Shown in pieces: positions 11,100-19,487 of a DNA stretch of 64,000 nucleotides. The translations under genes and the position numbers were made by a program. Within the stretch, counting starts at the first letter, position 1, and every line of letters begins with the position of its first letter. The DNA lies in the NCBI GenBank assembly GCA_963839615.1, contig CAWIVY010000012.1, positions 62,001 through 126,000 of the forward strand. Reading direction: 5' to 3'. Under the pieces are notes generated by a model, which saw only the letters and a program-made list of their open reading frames with translations, had not been told where the DNA came from and did not search any database. Source of the stretch: DASQMT01 sp963839615 (GTDB taxonomy: Bacteria > Actinomycetota > Thermoleophilia > Solirubrobacterales > Solirubrobacteraceae).

Positions 11100-12716
11100 G
11101 TGCGTCAGGATCTCGAGCATGACTGGCTGGTGATCGGCTCCGGCTTCGGCGGCAGCGTCTCCGCGCTGCGGCTGGCCGAGAAGGGGCACCGTGTGGGGCT
11201 GCTCGAGTGCGGCCGCCGCTTCGCCGACCACGAGCTGCCTCGCTCCACGTGGGACCTGCGGCGCTACTTCTGGGCGCCGAAGCTCGGCTTCAAGGGCATC
11301 TTCCGCCTGACGATCTTCCGCGACGTCGCCGTCGTCTCGGGCAGCGGCGTCGGCGGCGGGTCGCTCGGGTACGGCAACACGCTCTACCGCGCGCCCGAGC
11401 GCTTCTACACCGACCCGCAGTGGTCCGGGCTGAACGACTGGGATAGCGCGCTGGCGCCGCACTTCGACACGGCGGAGCGGATGCTGGGCGTCGTCACCGT
11501 CGACGCGGACGATCCCGCCGACCTGCTGCTGCGCGACTTCGGGCGCGAGATCGGCGCCGACCGCACCTACGCCAAGACGCGCGTCGGCGTCTACTTCGGC
11601 AAGCCGGGGGAGACCGAGGCCGACCCCTTCTTCGGCGGCGCCGGTCCGGCGCGCACGGGCTGCATCGCGTGCGGGCGCTGCATGGTCGGCTGTCCCCACA
11701 ACGCCAAGAACACGCTGCCGAAGAACTACCTCTGGCTGGCGGAGCAGGCGGGTGCGGAGATCGTGCCCGAGCGCACCGTCATCGACGTCAGGCCGCTCGG
11801 CGCCCCCGACGGCTCGGACGGCTACGCGGTCACGAGCGAGCGCACCGGCGCCTGGCTGCGCAGGGATCGCCGGGTGCACACCACGCGCGGCGTGGTCGTC
11901 GCCGCCGGCGCGCTCGGCACCAACCGGCTGCTGGCGCGCTCGAAGCTGGCCGGCTCGCTCCCGCGGGTCTCGGACCGGCTCGGCGAGCTGGTGCGGACCA
12001 ACTCGGAGGCGATCCTCGCCGTCACGCTGCCGCCCGGCGCGCCCGACATGACCAAGCGGGTGGCGATCTCCTCGAGCGTCTTCCCCGATCCCGACACCCA
12101 CATCGAGACCGTCACCTACGGAGACGCGGGCGACAGCATGAGCGCGCTCTTCACGCTCCTGGTCGGCGACGGGACGCGGCTCACGCGGCCGCTGAAGCTG
12201 CTCGGCGCGGCGGCGCGCCACCCCGTCCGCCTGGCGCGCCTGAGCCGGCCGCGCGGGTGGTCCCGGCGCACGATCATCGTGCTGGTGATGCAGTCGCTCG
12301 ACAACGCGATCGCGCTGCGTGCGCGGCGCAGCCGGTTCGGCGGCGTGCGCCTGAGCACCGAGCAGGACCCCGACCGCCCGAACCCGAGCTTCATCCCGAT
12401 CGCCAACCGGTTCGCCGAGTGGCTGGCCGAGCGCACCGGCGGGATCGCCCAGAGCTCGGTCATGGAGGCCGTCGCGAACATCCCGACCACGGCGCACATC
12501 CTCGGCGGTGCCGTGATCGGCGCCGACCGCTCGAGCGGCGTGGTCGATGCCCGCCAGCGCGTCTTCGGCTACGAGAACCTCCTGGTCTGCGACGGATCCG
12601 CGATCCCGGCCAATGTCGGGGTGAATCCGAGCCTCACGATCACCGCGCTCGCCGAGCACGCGATGAGCCAGGTGCCCGCGGCGGCGACGCAGGAGAGAGC
12701 GCGCGCGGCTGCCTAA
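11100..12716 (+). CDS. GMC-family FAD-dependent oxidoreductase (cholesterol oxidase-like)
   Basis: 538 residues. The N-terminal dinucleotide-binding motif is VIGSGFGGSVSALRLAEKG (residues about 10-28). VVSGSGVGGGSLGYGNTLY contacts FAD, and a four-cysteine cluster lies in TGCIACGRCMVGCPHNAKN. The C-terminal FAD segment is ENLLVCDGSAIPANVGVNPSLTITALAEHA, whose NPS...T pattern is typical of GMC oxidoreductases. The cysteine cluster and overall layout match the GMC group annotated as cholesterol oxidase-like in actinobacteria. The substrate may be a sterol or another alcohol; this is inference. Start is GTG at 11100, with TAACCT 9 nt upstream and no Shine-Dalgarno. The signalling gene starts 5 bases after its stop. 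Confidence 0.85.
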   Translation: MRQDLEHDWLVIGSGFGGSVSALRLAEKGHRVGLLECGRRFADHELPRSTWDLRRYFWAPKLGFKGIFRLTIFRDVAVVSGSGVGGGSLGYGNTLYRAPERFYTDPQWSGLNDWDSALAPHFDTAERMLGVVTVDADDPADLLLRDFGREIGADRTYAKTRVGVYFGKPGETEADPFFGGAGPARTGCIACGRCMVGCPHNAKNTLPKNYLWLAEQAGAEIVPERTVIDVRPLGAPDGSDGYAVTSERTGAWLRRDRRVHTTRGVVVAAGALGTNRLLARSKLAGSLPRVSDRLGELVRTNSEAILAVTLPPGAPDMTKRVAISSSVFPDPDTHIETVTYGDAGDSMSALFTLLVGDGTRLTRPLKLLGAAARHPVRLARLSRPRGWSRRTIIVLVMQSLDNAIALRARRSRFGGVRLSTEQDPDRPNPSFIPIANRFAEWLAERTGGIAQSSVMEAVANIPTTAHILGGAVIGADRSSGVVDARQRVFGYENLLVCDGSAIPANVGVNPSLTITALAEHAMSQVPAAATQERARAAA

Positions 12717-12721
12717 CGGTC

Positions 12722-15490
12722 ATGATGACGCCTGTGGGGGTTGACCAAGCGGCCGCAGGGGCCGATACGACTCCGATGGATGGTCTCCTCGCTGCGGCGC
12801 GCGAGCTGCTCGGGATGGAGCTGGCGTACCTGGCCGAGTTGACCGAATCCGATCTCGTGCTGCGCGAGGTCGACGGCGACGTTGCCGCCTACGGCGGCGT
12901 GGCGCCGGGCTTCACGCTGCCGCGCGACTACTCGTGGTGTCATGCGATGGTCGCGGGCGAGGCGCCCCAGCTCGTGCCCGACGCCGAGATGCTGCCGCAG
13001 GCCGCCGGCCATCCGTTCATCGCCGCGACGGGGATCCGCGCGTACGCGGGCGTGCCGGTGCGCCGCGGCGACGGCACGGTCTACGGCTCGCTGTGTTGCC
13101 TGAGCCGCCTGCCGCAGCCGCAGCTCGACGAGCGCGACCTGCGCTTCCTCGACGTCCTGGCGCGGATCGCGGGCGACCGCCTGGACGCCGCCGAGGGCGC
13201 GCAGCTGCGCCGCCGCGAGGAGGTCGAGGCGGCCGCGGGGCAGGCGCTGCTGGCGGCGCTCAACGCACGCGAGAACTACACCGCCGCGCACTCCGAGGCG
13301 GTGCTCGCGCTGGCACTCGAGGTCGCGAGCGAGCTCGGGATGAACCCCGAGGCGTCGACCTCGGTCGGCCAGGTGGCGCTGCTGCACGACATCGGCAAGG
13401 TCGGCGTGCCCGACGCGATCCTGCAGAAGCCCGGCCGGCTGAGCGGGCCCGAGTGGGACGTCATGCGCGAGCACCCGTCGATCGGCGCCGAGATCGTCGG
13501 CGCGATCGGCTCGCTCTCGCACCTCGCTTCCTCCGTGCGCGCCGAGCACGAGCGCTGGGACGGCGCCGGCTATCCCGACGGCCTCGCCGGCGAGGCGGTC
13601 CCGCTCGCGAGCCGGATCTGCTTCGTCTGCGACGCCTGGCACGCGATGACTTCCGATCGCCCCTACCGCCGTGCCCTGACGATCGAGCAGGCACGCGTCG
13701 AGATCGAGAGCCATGCCGGCACGCAGTTCTGCCCGACGACCGTCGCCGCGCTGATTCGCGTGCTCGACCGCGAGGGGACGGCCGGCGAGGCCCCGGCCGA
13801 GACGATCACGGCACGATCCCTGCTGCCGCGCGTGCGCCCCGATCGGCCGCTCGAGGCCGAGCTGCGCGCGCTGATCACGATCTCGAGCGCGGTCGCCGGC
13901 GCGCACCGGTTCGAGGACGTGCTCGACGCGGTCGGGGAGCAGGCGTGCGGGGTGCTGCGCGCCTCGGGGATCTCGATCAGCCGCTGGGAGCCCGAGCACG
14001 ACCACATGCGCACGCTCTCGAACTCCGGCGAGCGCAACCCCGGCGAGGAGGAGCGCCCCGAGGAGGAGACGTGGGCGCTGACCGCGCTCGACCGCATCCT
14101 CGTGGAGCGCGGCGAGCCGTACGTGATCGCGCTCGAGCACGTCGACCTGCCGGCCGAGGAACGCGACTTCCTCGAGCGCATCGGCCGCGGATCGGCGCTC
14201 GCGTCACCGATCCGCTTCGCCGACGGCGTCTGGGGCGTGCTCGAGGCCTACTCGCCGCTCGGCGCGCCGCCCTTCACGGCCTCGCACGTGCGCTTCGCCG
14301 AGGCGCTGTGCGCCCAGGTGGCGACGGCGATCGGCCGCGCGGAGCTGTTCTCGCGGCTCGAGTCGCTCGCCTACCAGGACCCCCTCACGCGGCTGCCCAA
14401 CCGGCGCGGGCTCGACGAGCGGCTGGAGGAGGCGGTCGCGCGCGGGCTGATGACCGGCGGCGACCTCGCGCTCCTGTTCTGCGACCTCGACGGGCTCAAG
14501 GACGTCAACGACAACTTCGGCCATGACGCCGGCGACCGCGCCCTGCAGAACGCCGGGCGAGCGCTGGCCGAGGCCGCCGAGGCGTACCCGGGCAGCTTCA
14601 CGAGCCGGCTCGGCGGCGACGAGTTCTGCGTCCTGATGGAGGGCTACGGGTCCGACGCCGCGCGTGCGCTCGCGCGCGACGCGGCGCAGCGGCTGGCCGC
14701 CGCGCCGAACGAGCCGCTCACGTTCTCGTGCGGTGTCGCCTGCCTCGACGACGAGCACCGGCGCCCGGCCGACCTGTTCCGCGCCGCCGACGCTGCGCAG
14801 TACGCGGCTAAGCGGGTCGGCGGCGGCAAGGTGTTCGTGGCCGAGAAAGGGATCCCGACCCCGGCGATCCCGGCCCCGGAGCCGTGGTCGCGGCGGCGCT
14901 TCCGCGACGCCGGGCCGCACGAGCGCGAGGCGCTCGTGCGCTTCCTGCTGGAGCTGCTCGACGGCGAGCTCGACGGAGCGGGCGAGCTCGCGCGGCTCGA
15001 GGCGGTCACCGGAGCGTTCGCGGAGGCCTTCGACGCCGCCCGCTGGGCGATCTCGCGCAGGCGGGCGGGCGCGCCCGACGTCGAGACGGTGCTGGGATCA
15101 GAGCGCCGCGACCGCTACGACCCCGACGCGCCGGACGTGCGCTTCAGCGTCCAGGACGAGGCCTACGCGCTCGCCGACTATCCGCTCACGGCGGAGGTGC
15201 TCGAGCGCGGCGGCGGCTTCGCGATCGACGAGGCCGACGAGAGCGCGGACCCGCGCGAGCGCTCGCTGCTGGCCGATTGGGGCTTCACCGCCGTCACGGC
15301 GGCCGCGGCGCTGGCCCCGGACGGCACCGCGTGGCTGATCGAGCTGTTCTCCGACGCGCGCACGCACGCGCTCCCCGCCGCGCTCCCCGAGCTGCGGCTG
15401 CTGGCCGGCGAGGCGGCGGGCCGCGGGCCGGCGCCCGGCTACGCCGCGGACGTCACGTCGCGCGCGAAGGTCTCGAAGACCTCCACGTAG
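12722..15490 (+). CDS. GAF/HD-GYP/GAF/GGDEF cyclic-di-GMP signalling protein
   Basis: About 922 residues from ATG 12722; ATG 12776 is an alternative. Domain order: GAF sensor (about 20-170, with WCHAMVAGEAPQLVPDAEM), HD-GYP phosphodiesterase (about 180-350; LLHDIGKVGVP near 219 and ERWDGAGYPDGLAG near 280), second GAF (about 385-540), GGDEF diguanylate cyclase (SLAYQDPLTRLPNRRG; intact GGDEF near 630), and a C-terminal GAF-like region (about 740-900). Both c-di-GMP synthesis and breakdown motifs look intact, so the protein could be bifunctional and gated by its sensors. It has no membrane segment and is predicted cytosolic. The last 52 bases overlap the convergent aminotransferase gene. Confidence 0.87.
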   Translation: MMTPVGVDQAAAGADTTPMDGLLAAARELLGMELAYLAELTESDLVLREVDGDVAAYGGVAPGFTLPRDYSWCHAMVAGEAPQLVPDAEMLPQAAGHPFIAATGIRAYAGVPVRRGDGTVYGSLCCLSRLPQPQLDERDLRFLDVLARIAGDRLDAAEGAQLRRREEVEAAAGQALLAALNARENYTAAHSEAVLALALEVASELGMNPEASTSVGQVALLHDIGKVGVPDAILQKPGRLSGPEWDVMREHPSIGAEIVGAIGSLSHLASSVRAEHERWDGAGYPDGLAGEAVPLASRICFVCDAWHAMTSDRPYRRALTIEQARVEIESHAGTQFCPTTVAALIRVLDREGTAGEAPAETITARSLLPRVRPDRPLEAELRALITISSAVAGAHRFEDVLDAVGEQACGVLRASGISISRWEPEHDHMRTLSNSGERNPGEEERPEEETWALTALDRILVERGEPYVIALEHVDLPAEERDFLERIGRGSALASPIRFADGVWGVLEAYSPLGAPPFTASHVRFAEALCAQVATAIGRAELFSRLESLAYQDPLTRLPNRRGLDERLEEAVARGLMTGGDLALLFCDLDGLKDVNDNFGHDAGDRALQNAGRALAEAAEAYPGSFTSRLGGDEFCVLMEGYGSDAARALARDAAQRLAAAPNEPLTFSCGVACLDDEHRRPADLFRAADAAQYAAKRVGGGKVFVAEKGIPTPAIPAPEPWSRRRFRDAGPHEREALVRFLLELLDGELDGAGELARLEAVTGAFAEAFDAARWAISRRRAGAPDVETVLGSERRDRYDPDAPDVRFSVQDEAYALADYPLTAEVLERGGGFAIDEADESADPRERSLLADWGFTAVTAAAALAPDGTAWLIELFSDARTHALPAALPELRLLAGEAAGRGPAPGYAADVTSRAKVSKTST

Positions 15491-16824
15491 CGGACCAGGT
15501 CCTCGTGGCGGTGCAGGACGGAGAGCGTCCACTCCTCGTCGGCGCCCGGCGTCATGAAGATCCCGTTGTTCATGTGGTAGAGCCACGCCAGCTCGGTCAG
15601 CGGGTGGTGGATCTTCGTGAGGTAGTCGCGGTACTCGCGGATCGGCTCGGTCGACATCACCACGCAGCCCTTCGAGCCCATGCCGACGGTGTGCGCCGGC
15701 AGGCCGTACTCGGCGATGACGCGGTCGCAGCCGGCCATCAGCTCGGCGTTGGCCTTGTGCAGCTGCTCGTACGCGGCCGGCGTCAGCACCTCGAGCAGCG
15801 CCGCCTGGGCGGCGGCCATGACGAGCGGGTTGCCGTTGAACGTGCCCTGCTGGCGCACGCGGCCGTCGGCGACGAGCGCGCCGAGCTCCTCGGTCATGCC
15901 GACCGCGCCCCCCGGCAGGCCGCCGCAGATCGCCTTCGCCAGGCAGACGACGTCGGGGGTCACGCCGAACAGCTCGGTCGCGCCGCCCGCGGCGACGGCC
16001 GCGCCGGTCTTGACCTCGTCGAAGATCAGCACGACCCCGTGGGCGGTCGCGAGCTCGCGCACGCGCTCGAGGTAGCCCGGATCCGGCGGGACGATGTTGA
16101 TGTTCATCATCGCCGGCTCGAGGATCACCCCGGCCACCCGGCCATCGAGCTCGACGAGGATGCGCTCGAGCAGATCGGCGTCGTTGAACGGCACGGGCTG
16201 CGTCTGCGACGCCGTCGTCGACGGATAGCCGAGGCCGTAGGGGACGGCGTTCGGGCGCTCGCGCTCGCCCATCAGCTCGGCGGGCGGCTTGACGGACACC
16301 ATCACGGCGTCGTGGTGGCCGTGATAGGTGCCCTCGATCTTGACGATCACGTCGTTGCCGGTGGCGCCGCGGGCGAGGTGGACGGCGTCCATCGTCGACT
16401 CGGTGCCGGAGTTCGTGAAGCGCCAGTAGGGCAGGCCCCAGCGGCGCTTGAGCTCCTCGGCCACGACGATCGATCCCTCCGTCGGAGCGGCGAAGTGGGT
16501 GCCCTCGTCCATGCGCGCCTTGACGGCGGCGCCGATCACCGGGTTGGCGTGGCCGACGCACATGACGCCGAAGCCGTTGTGGAAGTCGAGGTACTCGTTC
16601 CCGTCGACGTCCCAGACGCGGGCGCCCTCGCCGCGCTCGAGGTAGACGGGCCACGGGTCGCTCTTCTGGAACTGGGACGGCACGCCTCCGGGCATCACGG
16701 CGCTGGCGCGGGCGAAGTACTCACCCGAGCGGCGCGTGCGCTCGACCAGCTTGGCCTTCTCCCGCTCGGTCAGCGCGGCGACGCGCGCAGGATCGATGGC
16801 GGTCTCGTCGAGCGTGATGGTCAT
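15439..16824 (-). CDS. Class III PLP-dependent aminotransferase (glutamate-1-semialdehyde aminotransferase-like)
   Basis: 461 residues of fold-type I aminotransferase. VWDVDGNEYLDFHNGFGVMCVGH binds substrate near the N-terminus, and FTNSGTESTMDAVHLAR is the PLP-phosphate region. IEGTYHGHHD and the aspartate in LIFDEVKTG follow, and CLAKAICGGLPGGA contains the Schiff-base lysine. The sequence resembles glutamate-1-semialdehyde 2,1-aminomutase-like aminotransferases, but the gene is not near heme genes. An acyl-CoA synthetase gene lies 31 bases upstream on the same strand, so a catabolic amine or beta-amino-acid role is more likely. The start ATG at 16824 has TAGCGT 7 nt upstream on the coding strand. 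Confidence 0.85.
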   Translation of the reverse strand: MTITLDETAIDPARVAALTEREKAKLVERTRRSGEYFARASAVMPGGVPSQFQKSDPWPVYLERGEGARVWDVDGNEYLDFHNGFGVMCVGHANPVIGAAVKARMDEGTHFAAPTEGSIVVAEELKRRWGLPYWRFTNSGTESTMDAVHLARGATGNDVIVKIEGTYHGHHDAVMVSVKPPAELMGERERPNAVPYGLGYPSTTASQTQPVPFNDADLLERILVELDGRVAGVILEPAMMNINIVPPDPGYLERVRELATAHGVVLIFDEVKTGAAVAAGGATELFGVTPDVVCLAKAICGGLPGGAVGMTEELGALVADGRVRQQGTFNGNPLVMAAAQAALLEVLTPAAYEQLHKANAELMAGCDRVIAEYGLPAHTVGMGSKGCVVMSTEPIREYRDYLTKIHHPLTELAWLYHMNNGIFMTPGADEEWTLSVLHRHEDLVRYVEVFETFARDVTSAA

Positions 16825-16831
16825 GTGCGCA

Positions 16832-16837
16832 ACGCTA
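16832..16837 (-). promoter_or_regulatory. -10 hexamer TAGCGT, leaderless start of aminotransferase
   Basis: Read on the minus strand, TAGCGT ends 7 nt before the ATG at 16824. There is no Shine-Dalgarno sequence. It lies in the short gap behind the acyl-CoA synthetase gene, so the aminotransferase may have its own promoter. Confidence 0.4.
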
Positions 16838-16855
16838 GCGGGCCGGGGGGTGCGG

Positions 16856-18289
16856 TTATCCCCCGCCTCTCAAAGCCGCCCGGCGGACCTTGCCCGTCGC
16901 CGTCCGCGGCAGCTCGGCGGCGAACTCGACGATTCGCGGGTACTTGTACGGCGCCGTCTCGGCCTTGACGTGGTCCTGCAGCTCGCGCGCGAGCGCGTCG
17001 GAGGGCGTGTGGCCGTCGCGCAGCACGACGACCGCGCGCACCACGCTGCCGCGCTCCGCGTCCGGGGCGGCGACGACCGCGGCCTCGGCGACCGCCGCGT
17101 GGGCGGCCAGCACGGACTCGACCTCGAACGGCCCGATCCGGTACCCGGCCGAGACGATCACGTCGTCGCTGCGGCCCTCGAAGTACAGGAAGCCCTCCGC
17201 ATCGGCGCGCACGCGGTCGCCGGTGCGCCACTGCCCCGAGGGCGGCTCCTCGCCGAGATAGCGCAGGAAGAAGGTCGGGTCGGTGGCCGGGTCCAGGACC
17301 AGCTCGCCGTCGACGACCGCGAGCGAGATTCCCGGCAGCGGCCGGCCCATCGAGCCCGGACGCGCGCGCTCGCCGAGCGGCATGCCCGTCAGCTGCCCGG
17401 TCTCGGTCTGGCCGTAGCCGTCGCGGATCCAGAGCCCGGTCGCGTCGTGCCAGCTCTCCAGGACGCCGGGATCGAGCGCCTCGCCTGCGGCCACGAGGCC
17501 GCGCAGGCCGGGGACGGGGCGCGGCTCCGCGCGGCTCGCGATCACGCGGTACTCCGTCGGCGCCATGCACAGCACCGCCACCCGCTCGCGCTCGAGCAGC
17601 TCGAGCCGCTCGCCGGGGTCGAAGCGCGCGTCGTGCAGCAGCGCCGCGGCGCCGCGCAGCCAGGGTGCGATGAAGGCGTTGCGGGCGGACTTCGACCAGC
17701 CGGACGCGGCCGTGCACCAGACGAGCTCGCCCGACCGCGCGTCGAGCCAGCGCTCCGCCTGGAGCCGCTGGCCGCCGAGGTAACGCTGACCGTGGAGTAC
17801 AGCTTTAGGTTTGCCCGCGGTGCCGGACGTGAACGTGATCAGGCAAGGGTCGTCGGGCGCGAGCTCCGCCGGTGCGGGCGCTGCCCGCGGCGGCAGCTCG
17901 TCCCAGGGGCACCAGAGCGTCGCGCCGCTCCAGCCGGCGGCGGCCAGGACCGCGGCGTTGCGCTCGTCGCACACGACGAGCTCCGGCCGGGCGACCGCGA
18001 GCCGGAGCCGCAGGTCGTTCGGCCGCAGCTGCTCGGTGCACGGCAGCACGACGTAGCCCTGGCGGAAGCACGCGGTCATAGTCAGGACCCACTCGGGCCT
18101 GTTGCCCAGCAGCGTGAGGACGACGTCACCGCGGCGGAGGCCGAGCCTGTCGAGCTCTGCGGCGAGGGTCGCGGCCTGCTCGGCGATCTCGCCCATGCGC
18201 CACTCGCGGCGGCTGCCGTCGCGGCCGATCGCGACCACCGCGCGGCGCTCGGGCGGCGCGGCCTCGACGACGTCGCGGGCGAAGTTCAC
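16856..18289 (-). CDS. AMP-dependent acyl-CoA synthetase (medium-chain ACSM-like)
   Basis: 477 residues of the ANL superfamily, which adenylates a carboxylic acid and transfers it to CoA. The P-loop is ITFTSGTAGKPKAVLHG (about residues 152-168). WIRDGYGQTETG is the adenylate-binding motif, QWRTGDRVRADAEGFLYFEGRSDDVI holds the hinge, and PRTATGKVRRAAL near the C-terminus carries the catalytic lysine. The first domain is a little shorter than in full-length acetyl-CoA synthetases. GTG start at 18289, with TAGGCT 8 nt upstream. It precedes the aminotransferase gene and may share its pathway. Confidence 0.87.
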   Translation of the reverse strand: MNFARDVVEAAPPERRAVVAIGRDGSRREWRMGEIAEQAATLAAELDRLGLRRGDVVLTLLGNRPEWVLTMTACFRQGYVVLPCTEQLRPNDLRLRLAVARPELVVCDERNAAVLAAAGWSGATLWCPWDELPPRAAPAPAELAPDDPCLITFTSGTAGKPKAVLHGQRYLGGQRLQAERWLDARSGELVWCTAASGWSKSARNAFIAPWLRGAAALLHDARFDPGERLELLERERVAVLCMAPTEYRVIASRAEPRPVPGLRGLVAAGEALDPGVLESWHDATGLWIRDGYGQTETGQLTGMPLGERARPGSMGRPLPGISLAVVDGELVLDPATDPTFFLRYLGEEPPSGQWRTGDRVRADAEGFLYFEGRSDDVIVSAGYRIGPFEVESVLAAHAAVAEAAVVAAPDAERGSVVRAVVVLRDGHTPSDALARELQDHVKAETAPYKYPRIVEFAAELPRTATGKVRRAALRGGG

Positions 18290-18297
18290 GCTCGCGC

Positions 18298-18303
18298 AGC
18301 CTA
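18298..18303 (-). promoter_or_regulatory. -10 hexamer TAGGCT, leaderless start of acyl-CoA synthetase
   Basis: TAGGCT on the minus strand ends 8 nt before the GTG at 18289. No Shine-Dalgarno sequence is present. Confidence 0.45.
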
Positions 18304-18427
18304 CGGATCGCCGGATGGAGCCGGGACCCGATGCCCGGATCGCCGCCGACAGGTCTAGGATGGGACAGGCCTCTCACCCCGCCGGCCGGAAGCCGGCGTC
18401 CACACCAGCGCAAGGACGTCCAGAGAC

Positions 18428-19441
18428 TTGCTCCGCTCCTACCTCCCAGGGTTGGCCCTGTCTGCCGCAGTAGTGGCGGCTGCGCTGTGGACGCTCTCGA
18501 TCCTCAGCGATGGTCAGCCCGGAGTGCAGGACCCGCGCGCGTCGGCGGCCGGACAGGACGATGGCCGCCCGCTCGACGTCCATCTCCCGTCGGTGCCGGA
18601 CGCGCCCGATGACGACGGCGCCGGCGGCGCGGTGGGTGCCGGCGGCAGCGGCTTCCTCACGATCGCCGGCGACTTCGGCGGATTCGCGCGCACCGGTGTG
18701 CTCGGCTCCGGCGCGGGCTCGCGCGGCGGTGTGGTCGGCGGCGGCGCCGAGACCCCCGGCGGCGGCGGTGGCGGCGGCGGTGACGGCGGCGGTGGCGAGC
18801 AAGGGCCCGATCGAGGCAACGGTGGCGGGGGTGGCGGCGGCGATGGCGGCTCCGGCGGCGACGGCGGCTTGGGCGTCCCCGCGCCTGTCGTCGTCCCTGT
18901 GGAGACCGGCCGCCCGCCGGTGACGCCGCAGCCGAAGACCGGTGTCGGTCCCGGTGGCCCGGGCAACGACGCCCCGGCCGCGCCCGGCAAGCCGGGGAAG
19001 CCCGCCGATCCCGGCAAGCCGGGGAAGACCGCCAAGCCCGGGAAGCCGGACAAGCCCGCGAAGGCCGTGAAGCCGGACAAGCCCGCGAAGGCCGCCAAGC
19101 CGGACAAGCCCGCGAAGGCCGCCAAGCCGGACAAGCCCGCGAAGGCCGCGAAGCCGGACAAGCCCGCGAAGGCCGCGAAGCCGGACAAGTCCGCGAAGCC
19201 GGACAAGCCCGCTAAGGCCGCGAAGCCTCCGAAGGCACCCGCCCCGAGGGCTGACACTCGACCAGAGGTCGATCACGGCGGGCCGAAGCCGAACAACGAC
19301 CACCCGCCGAAACCGCCGAAGCCGGCGCCGGCGCCGGCGCCCGCTCCCCCCGCCGCGGCCACGCCTGGACCGTCCGCGCAGCCGGACGACTGCCAGCCTG
19401 CCGGAAACGGCAACGGCCAGGCCAACGGGCGCTGCAAGTAG
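18428..19441 (+). CDS. Secreted low-complexity Gly-rich and Lys-Pro-repeat protein
   Basis: 337 residues starting with TTG at 18428. An N-terminal hydrophobic helix (YLPGLALSAAVVAAALWTLSIL) is a signal peptide or anchor. It is followed by a glycine-rich block (about residues 60-160), then tandem KPDKPAKAA nonapeptides (about 206-265) and a Pro/Ala-rich tail with two Cys near the end (DDCQPAG...GRCK). The lysine-proline spacing is like wall-spanning or polyanion-binding linkers. No enzyme domain is seen. Strict third-position GC bias and uninterrupted reading through the repeat support it being coding. Function unknown. Confidence 0.6.
   Translation: MLRSYLPGLALSAAVVAAALWTLSILSDGQPGVQDPRASAAGQDDGRPLDVHLPSVPDAPDDDGAGGAVGAGGSGFLTIAGDFGGFARTGVLGSGAGSRGGVVGGGAETPGGGGGGGGDGGGGEQGPDRGNGGGGGGGDGGSGGDGGLGVPAPVVVPVETGRPPVTPQPKTGVGPGGPGNDAPAAPGKPGKPADPGKPGKTAKPGKPDKPAKAVKPDKPAKAAKPDKPAKAAKPDKPAKAAKPDKPAKAAKPDKSAKPDKPAKAAKPPKAPAPRADTRPEVDHGGPKPNNDHPPKPPKPAPAPAPAPPAAATPGPSAQPDDCQPAGNGNGQANGRCK
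19043..19222 (+). repeat. 27-bp in-frame tandem repeat encoding KPDKPAKAA
   Basis: Repeat units begin at 19043, 19070, 19097, 19124 and 19151. An 18-base short unit (KPDKSA) at 19178 and a final full unit at 19196-19222 follow. Units differ by only a few bases, so copy number may vary between strains. Confidence 0.85.
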
Positions 19442-19474
19442 GGCTGACCGGCAGGGCGGCCGCCGCGCCACGGG

Positions 19475-19480
19475 TATGCT
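19475..19480 (+). promoter_or_regulatory. -10 hexamer TATGCT, leaderless start of acyl-CoA dehydrogenase
   Basis: TATGCT lies 7 nt before the ATG at 19488. Because it overlaps an in-frame ATG at 19476, it argues that 19488 is the true start. Confidence 0.45.
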
Positions 19481-19487
19481 CGGCGCC

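Noticed and set aside
15439..16824. Heme-pathway hemL
   Set aside because: Sequence resembles glutamate-1-semialdehyde aminomutase, but the partner gene is an acyl-CoA synthetase and no heme genes are close, so the symbol is withheld.
19043..19222. CRISPR-like direct repeats
   Set aside because: Units are contiguous 27-mers without spacers and lie in frame within a coding sequence.
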